Positions 59,501-64,000 of a DNA stretch of 64,000 nt are shown here, piece by piece. The stretch lies in the NCBI GenBank assembly GCA_004561545.1, contig SFVK01000002.1, positions 62,001 through 126,000 on the forward strand. The letters run 5' to 3'. Position numbers and translations under genes: made by a program. The notes beneath the pieces were generated by a model. It ran no database searches. It saw nothing but the letters and a program-made list of their open reading frames with translations, and was not told the DNA's origin. The DNA is from a bacterium. GTDB taxonomy: Bacteria > Bacillota > Clostridia > Oscillospirales > Ruminococcaceae. The first letter of the stretch is position 1. Every line of letters begins with the position of its first letter.

Positions 59501-60322
59501 ATGCTTCGTTCCAAAGCTTCCCGGTGGGCTGCCGCGCCGTATCTGGTGTGGATGTGTATTTTCATTGTGGTGCCGCTGGCAATTGTGGTCTGGTATGCCC
59601 TGACCGATGCAAACGGCTTCTTCACGCTGGCCAATCTGACCGGCATTGGCCGGTACGCGTCGGTTTTTGGCCGCAGCCTGCTGCTGGCCGCCGAGGCGAC
59701 CGTCATCTGCCTGGTTCTGGCGTTCCCGGTGGGGTATTTCCTCAGCCGTCTGCGGGCCAACAAACAGCATATCATGCTGATGCTGGTCATGCTGCCCATG
59801 TGGATGAATTTCCTGCTGCGCACCTACGCCTGGATGACGCTGCTGGAGAAAAACGGTCTGATCAACAAGCTCCTGGGCCTGTTCGGCATCGGCCCCTTCA
59901 ATATGATCAACACCTCCGGCGCCGTGGTGCTGGGCATGGTGTATAACTATCTGCCCTATATGATTCTGCCCCTCTACACGGCCATGACCAAAATTGACAA
60001 TTCGGTGGTGGAAGCCGCCCAGGACCTGGGCGCCAATGTGTTCCAGATTTTGCTCCGGGTGCTCATTCCGCTGGCCAGGCCCGGCATTGCCACCGGCATC
60101 ACCATGGTATTTGTTCCGGCAGTATCCACCTTTATCATCAGCCGGATGCTGGGCGGCGGCGCCAACCTGCTGATCGGCGACCTGATTGAGCTGCAATTCC
60201 TGGGCAACTCCTACAACCTGAATCTTGGCTCTGCCATGAGTCTGGTGCTGATGGTGATTGTTCTGCTGTGCATGAGCTTTACCTCCAGCTTTGATGAAGA
60301 GGAAATGGAGGGTGTCATGTGA
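59501..60322 (+). CDS. potB: Spermidine/putrescine ABC importer permease PotB
   Basis: 273 residues, six membrane segments. MWMNFLLRTYAWMTLLEKNGLIN (core MWMNFLLRTYAW) is the PotB mark; the ATPase-contact EAA loop is VVEAAQDLGANVFQILLRVLIPL (about 168). GAGGAGGTG precedes ATG 59501. Its stop overlaps the potC start. Confidence 0.95.
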   Translation: MLRSKASRWAAAPYLVWMCIFIVVPLAIVVWYALTDANGFFTLANLTGIGRYASVFGRSLLLAAEATVICLVLAFPVGYFLSRLRANKQHIMLMLVMLPMWMNFLLRTYAWMTLLEKNGLINKLLGLFGIGPFNMINTSGAVVLGMVYNYLPYMILPLYTAMTKIDNSVVEAAQDLGANVFQILLRVLIPLARPGIATGITMVFVPAVSTFIISRMLGGGANLLIGDLIELQFLGNSYNLNLGSAMSLVLMVIVLLCMSFTSSFDEEEMEGVM

Positions 60323-61173
60323 TGAAAACGTGGAAAAGACAGAACCGGCATCTCCTTCAGCGCACCTATCTGATCCTGATTTTTGGCTTTATGTATCTTC
60401 CCATCGCGGTGCTGATTGCCTACAGCTTCAACGAAAACAAGAGCCGCGCGGTGTTTACCGGCTTCTCTCTCAAATGGTATGTCAGCCTGTTCCACAACGA
60501 GATGATTCTCTCCGCCCTGGGGCTGTCGCTGGTTCTGGCGCTGGTTTCCTCGGTGGTTGCCACCGTGCTGGGGACCCTTGCCACCATCGGCATCAACTCC
60601 ATGAGCCGCAAGATGCAGCTGGTCATCAACAACATCAGCTATGTCCCGGTGGTCAACCCCGAAATCATCACCGGCGTCTCGCTCATGCTGCTCTTTGTCA
60701 TGACCCAGAAAATGGGCATTGGCGGGGAGGAGGGCGTTTTTGGCTGGCCCACGCTGCTGATCGCCCACATCACCTTCAATGTTCCCTATGTAATTTTCAA
60801 TGTCAGCCCCAAGCTGCGCCAGCTGGACTCCAGCCTTTACAACGCGGCGCTGGATCTGGGCTGCACCCCACGGCAGGCCTTTTTCAAGGTGATTCTTCCC
60901 CAGCTCAGCCCGGCCATCCTCTCGGCTTTCCTCATCTGCCTGACCTACTCCATTGATGATTTTATGATCTCTTATTTCAACTGCGGCACCATGCAGACGC
61001 TTCCTATCGCCATCTACTCCATGACCCGCAAGAAGGTCAGCCCCGAGATCAACGCCCTGTCCACCATCATGTTCCTGGTGATTCTGGCCATCATCCTGAC
61101 CTCCAACGCCATCGACTCCCGCGCCTACAAGCGCAACCAGGCCGCCATCCGCCGCGATGCGGCCAATGCGTAA
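60322..61173 (+). CDS. potC: Spermidine/putrescine ABC importer permease PotC
   Basis: 283 residues from ATG 60322 (TGATG overlap with potB; seven bases after GGAGGGTG; a GTG at 60319 is less well spaced). Six membrane segments. LPIAVLIAYSFNENKSRAVFTGFSLKWY start is typical PotC; the EAA loop reads YNAALDLGCTPRQAFFKVILPQL (about 173). Forms the channel with PotB. Confidence 0.95.
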   Translation: MKTWKRQNRHLLQRTYLILIFGFMYLPIAVLIAYSFNENKSRAVFTGFSLKWYVSLFHNEMILSALGLSLVLALVSSVVATVLGTLATIGINSMSRKMQLVINNISYVPVVNPEIITGVSLMLLFVMTQKMGIGGEEGVFGWPTLLIAHITFNVPYVIFNVSPKLRQLDSSLYNAALDLGCTPRQAFFKVILPQLSPAILSAFLICLTYSIDDFMISYFNCGTMQTLPIAIYSMTRKKVSPEINALSTIMFLVILAIILTSNAIDSRAYKRNQAAIRRDAANA

Positions 61174-61187
61174 AGGGGGGCGTGAAC

Positions 61188-62438
61188 ATGAAACAGAGCA
61201 AACGTACCCTTCTTTCCACACTGCTTTGCGCAGCTCTGGCGGTCAGTGGCGCGCTTCCCGCTCTGGCGGAGGATGTGGAGCCGATCCAGATCAACGAGGA
61301 TCTCTCGGTTTCCGGCGACTATGACTGGACCCGCTTCGCCGAGGATCACATTACACTCAACGTTTACAACTGGGGCCTTTATATTTCCGACGGCTCCGAT
61401 GAGAGTGTGGATGTTCTCTCGGCCTTTGAGGAGCTCACCGGCATCAAGGTGAACTATACCACCTTTGATTCCAATGAGAGTCTTTATGCCAAGATGAAGT
61501 CCGGCGGCGCCAGCTACGACGTGATTTTTCCCTCGGATTATATGGTGGGAAAAATGATTCAGGAGGGAATGCTGGCGGAACTGGATTATTCCAACATTCC
61601 CAACTTCAGCCGGATCGGCGAGGATTACCGCGGCTGGAGCTTTGACCCGGACAATGCTTACAGCGTTCCCTACACCTGGGGCACCACCGGCATCATCTAC
61701 AACACCACCATGGTGGAGGAAGCCCCCACCCGGTGGGCGGACCTGTGGGACGTGGAATACGCCGGCAATGTGCTGATGTTCAACAATTCCCGCGACGCCT
61801 ATGCCATCGCCGCCAAAAAACTGGGACGATCCCTCAATCCCGGCAGCGTGGACGAGGTGGACCTGGTCATGAAGGAACTGCAGGCCCAGAAATCCGTGGT
61901 TCAGGCCTACGTCATGGACGAGATTTTTGATAAGATGGAGGGCGGCGAGGCCGCCATGGCGCCCTACTATGCGGGCGACGCCCTGACCATGATTGAGGAC
62001 AACCCGGACCTGGCCTTTGTTTCCCCCGAGGAGGGCGTCAACTTCTTTGTGGACAGTATGTGCGTCCCCGCCACCAGCCGCCACAAGGAGGCCGCCGAAC
62101 TGTTCATCAACTATATGTGTGAGCCCACGGTGGCTTACCAGAACTGCGACTTCATCGGTTACTCCACTCCCCTCACCGAGGTGTGGGAAATGCTGGACGA
62201 TGACCTCAAATACAGCCCCATTGCCTATCCCGATGAATCGGTCATGAGCAAGGCGGAGGTGTTTGTCACGCTGCCCGACGACGTCAATGCCGAGATGGAC
62301 GCCAAGTGGAGCGAGATGAAGAGCTATGACGAGTCCGGCAGCGGCTGGCTGGTTGTGGCCTTCCTGCTGGCGGCGCTGGCGGTTTCCGCTTTCAACATCT
62401 GGCGCAAAATGCGCAAAAAAGTTCGGGACAATTATTGA
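61188..62438 (+). CDS. potD: Spermidine/putrescine-binding protein PotD with C-terminal membrane anchor
   Basis: 416 residues from ATG 61188, seven bases after AAAGGGGGG. Signal peptide (about 1-27, ALPALAED) without a lipobox cysteine. The binding fold shows LNVYNWGLYISDGS (about 57), SGGASYDVIFPSDYMV (about 103) and VPYTWGTTGIIYNT. After the fold, a hydrophobic span (WLVVAFLLAALAVSAF, about 385-402) is followed by a basic tail (RKMRKKVRDNY). So the protein seems held by a C-terminal membrane helix and not by lipid. Closed by a GC-rich hairpin. Confidence 0.95.
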   Translation: MKQSKRTLLSTLLCAALAVSGALPALAEDVEPIQINEDLSVSGDYDWTRFAEDHITLNVYNWGLYISDGSDESVDVLSAFEELTGIKVNYTTFDSNESLYAKMKSGGASYDVIFPSDYMVGKMIQEGMLAELDYSNIPNFSRIGEDYRGWSFDPDNAYSVPYTWGTTGIIYNTTMVEEAPTRWADLWDVEYAGNVLMFNNSRDAYAIAAKKLGRSLNPGSVDEVDLVMKELQAQKSVVQAYVMDEIFDKMEGGEAAMAPYYAGDALTMIEDNPDLAFVSPEEGVNFFVDSMCVPATSRHKEAAELFINYMCEPTVAYQNCDFIGYSTPLTEVWEMLDDDLKYSPIAYPDESVMSKAEVFVTLPDDVNAEMDAKWSEMKSYDESGSGWLVVAFLLAALAVSAFNIWRKMRKKVRDNY

Positions 62439-62448
62439 GGATTGCCCC

Positions 62449-62488
62449 AAAACCCCGGACCGCCCCTTGGTGAGCGGCCCGGGTTTGT
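62449..62488 (+). terminator. Terminator of potABCD
   Basis: AAAACCCCGGACCGC pairs imperfectly with GCGGCCCGGGTTT around ten bases. It overlaps the next promoter. Confidence 0.75.
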
Positions 62489-62496
62489 GCTATAAT
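62467..62496 (+). promoter_or_regulatory. Promoter of the thioesterase gene
   Basis: TTGGTG (62467-62472), 18 bases, TATAAT (62491-62496), inside and behind the pot terminator. Confidence 0.7.
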
Positions 62497-62532
62497 ACCA
62501 TGCAAGTTGACGGAGAGAGGAGAAACACATTC

Positions 62533-63264
62533 ATGCCGTTTACCCAGAAGTATAAGATTTATCGCTATGACGGGGATTCCCGTGGCCTGCTCAAGCCGGG
62601 TGCCCTGCTGCGCTACAGCCAGCAGATTGCCGGGGAGCACGCAGTGTCCATCGGAATCACCGATGATCTGTATGCCCGTACCCACACCGCCTATGTTCTG
62701 GCCAAGCTGGCGCTGCACTTTGACCGCGTGCCCCATGTGGACGAAACGCTGACGGTTACCACCGAGCCCGAAAAGCTCAAGCGCGCCGTCAACCGCCGCT
62801 TCAATATTTTCTATGACGGCGAGGGCAGGGAAGTGGCCTGCGTGGACAGCCGGTGGGTGCTCATTGATACCGACCGCCGCCTGATTCTGCGCCGCCACCC
62901 GCCGGAGTTTCCCTCTTCGGGATGGGCCGAAGAATTGCCCCGGGAACTTCCCATGAAGATGACCAAGGTGCCTTTGGACCAGTGCGAGCTTCTGGGCGCC
63001 CATCGTGCCGATTACAGCCGTTGCGACATGAACGGCCATCTCAACAATACCATTTACGCCGATCTGATTTGTGATGCCCTGCCGCAGCAAACCTGGCAGA
63101 CCATGGCAGTGCGGGACCTGCTGATCTATTATCATAAGGAAGTCCCCCAGGGCGAAAGCCTGCGCCTGGCCCGGGCGCAGCTGGCGGAAAATCGCTGGTA
63201 CTTTTCCGGCTGGAACGGAGAAACCTGCAATTTCGAGGCGGAAATCACCCTCGCGCCGCTGTAA
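62533..63264 (+). CDS. Acyl-ACP thioesterase
   Basis: 243 residues from ATG 62533. Two fused hot-dog domains of the PF01643 family. The first covers about 1-130 with YDGDSRGLLKPGALLRYSQQIAGEH and the helix before VLAKLALHFDR; RWVLIDTDRR closes it. The second has the catalytic DMNGHLNNTIYADL (Asp, Asn, His; about 167). It frees fatty acids from acyl carrier protein in the cytoplasm, setting chain length or supplying free acids. Monocistronic; upstream AGAGAGGAGAAA gives the ribosome site. Confidence 0.95.
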   Translation: MPFTQKYKIYRYDGDSRGLLKPGALLRYSQQIAGEHAVSIGITDDLYARTHTAYVLAKLALHFDRVPHVDETLTVTTEPEKLKRAVNRRFNIFYDGEGREVACVDSRWVLIDTDRRLILRRHPPEFPSSGWAEELPRELPMKMTKVPLDQCELLGAHRADYSRCDMNGHLNNTIYADLICDALPQQTWQTMAVRDLLIYYHKEVPQGESLRLARAQLAENRWYFSGWNGETCNFEAEITLAPL

Positions 63265-63332
63265 AACCCGCAAAACGAGGAAACATCATCCAAAAAGTCC
63301 AAAAATTATTACAACTTTTTTACAAAATACCA

Positions 63333-63361
63333 TTGACAAATGGTTTCAAAAGGGTTACAAT
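63333..63361 (+). promoter_or_regulatory. Near-consensus promoter of a small-RNA candidate
   Basis: TTGACA (63333-63338), 17 bases, TACAAT (63356-63361), in the non-coding stretch after the thioesterase gene. Confidence 0.85.
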
Positions 63362-63367
63362 TTAGTT

Positions 63368-63457
63368 GCAAGCAAAAGATAAACAACAATCTTTTTCATG
63401 TGTTCTTCTCCTCCTTTCTCAAAATCCCCGCCTATCCCTCAGGCGGGGATTTTTTTG
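63368..63457 (+). ncRNA. Candidate small RNA with an anti-Shine-Dalgarno run
   Basis: About 90 bases between a near-consensus promoter and a perfect terminator. Layout: a 5' hairpin AAAAGAT/ATCTTTT (63374-63380 with 63389-63395), a single-stranded C/T-rich middle containing CTCCTCCTTTCT (63408-63419), and the terminator hairpin. CCTCCTTTCT equals the 16S rRNA 3' end, so the RNA could pair with ribosome sites of mRNAs. The reverse strand instead shows GAAAGGAGGAG before ATG of a 14-codon frame, a competing explanation. Confidence 0.6.
63421..63457 (+). terminator. Terminator of the small-RNA candidate
   Basis: AAAATCCCCGCCT pairs perfectly with AGGCGGGGATTTT around seven bases, followed by further T. 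Confidence 0.94.
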
Positions 63458-63595
63458 CATCGCGCGCAGCGCGATGCAAAAACGATCGCGCAGCGATTGT
63501 GCCGAAATTGGTCGCCCGCGAAAGCGGGCGCGTATGAGGGACACAGACCTGACCCGTTCTTGATGCCGGTTATGCCGCGCAATGCAAAAACGATC
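63452..63595. repeat. Palindrome cluster with a 14-bp direct repeat
   Basis: A 14-bp-arm palindrome TTTTTGCATCGCGC-GCA-GCGCGATGCAAAAA (63452-63482), a smaller ATCGC-GCA-GCGAT (63485-63497), and CGCCCGC-GAAA-GCGGGCG (63513-63530). ATGCAAAAACGATC occurs at 63474 and 63582. The GCA core and GAAA loop suggest a mobile intergenic hairpin element (REP/MITE-like). No gene seen in 63265-63760. Confidence 0.65.
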
Positions 63596-63638
63596 CATCC
63601 AACGACAAAATTTCACCAAAAGACTCCATCCGTTTTCC

Positions 63639-63667
63639 AACGCCGGTCACACCGGCGTTCTTTTTTT
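63639..63667 (+). terminator. Orphan terminator downstream of the palindrome cluster
   Basis: AACGCCGGT pairs with ACCGGCGTT around CAC, then C and seven T. It has no gene directly upstream, so it either catches read-through or ends a transcript of the cluster. Confidence 0.88.
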
Positions 63668-63760
63668 GCTCAGCCGGAAATCACTGTCACCCTTCGACCA
63701 AAACCATTGGCCCACCTGGTGTATCATCCCCTTCAGAAACCACGAAAAGGGGAGTGTGTC

Positions 63761-64000
63761 ATGCGATACAAGAACAAAAGATTTTTGGCTTCCCTGACCG
63801 CAGCGGGGCTGATGCTCGGCTGGGCCGGGAATACCGCTCTCGCTGCGTTGGCGGAGGACACCACCGCAGACGATCCGCCTGCCATAACGGAAGAACAAAT
63901 CGTGGAGGAAGAACCGGCGGCAGAGCCTGTGGATGCCGACCCGCCGGAAGAGCAGCCCGCAGAGGAAGAGATCGAATCGCCCGAGCAGACACCGGGCGGG
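63761..64000 (+). CDS. Secreted acidic, low-complexity surface protein (partial, runs off the right edge)
   Basis: First 80 codons only, from ATG 63761 after AAAAGGGGAG. Signal peptide of about 32 residues (MRYKNKRFLASL basic start, hydrophobic core, cleavage near ALAALAED). The following 48 residues are almost all Glu, Asp, Pro, Ala, with PPAITEEQIVEEEP and PPEEQPAEEEIESPEQTPGG: an unfolded, wall-spanning linker. Typical of large clostridial surface or adhesin-like proteins; the main domain is outside the window. Could be a sortase substrate, but the C-terminus is not visible. Confidence 0.85.
   Translation, partial: MRYKNKRFLASLTAAGLMLGWAGNTALAALAEDTTADDPPAITEEQIVEEEPAAEPVDADPPEEQPAEEEIESPEQTPGG

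Noticed and set aside
63397..63400. A 14-codon frame on the minus strand (start 63399, MKKIVVYLLLATKL) with GAAAGGAGGAG before it
   Set aside because: Very short, no promoter seen on that strand, while the plus strand has a near-consensus promoter and terminator. Kept only as an alternative for the small-RNA candidate.
63419..63640. A 73-codon minus-strand frame in the palindrome cluster
   Set aside because: Its internal repeats (DRFCIA twice) simply reflect the DNA palindromes and 14-bp repeat.
1..64000. CRISPR arrays, rRNA genes, insertion sequences, complete prophage
   Set aside because: No regularly spaced repeats of 24-40 bp, no rRNA motifs and no transposase or phage structural genes were seen.

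Overview
The window comes from a GC-rich, low-motility-type anaerobic Gram-positive, most likely a clostridium of the Oscillospiraceae (Faecalibacterium / Subdoligranulum / Gemmiger-like). This is inferred from the HrcA/CIRCE-controlled clpB, sigA-type promoters with 16-18 bp spacers, strong AGGAGG ribosome sites with frequent TTG and GTG starts, a class B sortase, an FtsEX/PcsB-type cell-division cluster, NAD-malic enzyme and two-subunit class I fumarase, MglBAC sugar uptake and acyl-ACP thioesterase. No rRNA, CRISPR array, intact prophage or insertion sequence was seen. The region is ordinary chromosome with a few accessory islands.

Layout. 1-4280: partial O-acetylhomoserine sulfhydrylase (minus) and clpB with a CIRCE operator. 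4300-8850 (minus): an SdpR/SdpI-like regulator-immunity pair leading an ABC-2 exporter, and a trigger-factor-like lipoprotein isomerase. 9010-18430: DUF896 protein, the first of two paralogous GT-C-like membrane proteins, purA, a CDF metal exporter, malic enzyme, fumarase alpha and beta with a small unknown gene between them, tRNA-Leu, and the second GT-C-like paralog. 18520-22915: MarR regulator plus a heterodimeric ABC exporter. 22940-24110: a cytosolic ricin-lectin protein with a histone-H1-like tail. 24180-26845: Mn exporter mntP behind a yybP-ykoY riboswitch, a HAD phosphatase and a DEDD exonuclease. 26930-35640: YesN/YesM two-component system with a sugar-binding sensor lipoprotein, mglBAC and an InlB-repeat membrane protein.

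35740-39570: Crp/Fnr regulator and flavin reductase, divergent from an SsuABC-like transporter, with a perfect 16-bp palindrome between them. 39586-42257: K+/H+ antiporter and sortase B. 42350-47390: a small-RNA candidate, glmS with a GC-rich leader, and a PglF/PglC-like pair that starts a glycan on a lipid carrier. 47500-54300: CdaR-type regulator, ftsE, ftsX, PcsB-like hydrolase, a 34-residue membrane peptide, S41 protease, rsmA and tRNA-Thr. 54340-58200: a repeat next to tRNA-Thr, a 77-residue unknown gene, asnA and a second Clp ATPase. 58230-63264: potABCD behind a structured leader, and acyl-ACP thioesterase. 63330-64000: a small-RNA candidate with an anti-Shine-Dalgarno run, a palindrome cluster, and the start of a secreted acidic protein.

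Most genes lie in tight, translationally coupled operons separated by clear hairpin terminators. The most unusual items are the lectin/H1-like fusion, the potA leader that appears able to hide its ribosome site, the two intergenic small RNAs, the 23-bp-phased direct repeats before mglB, and the duplicated GT-C-like membrane proteins.
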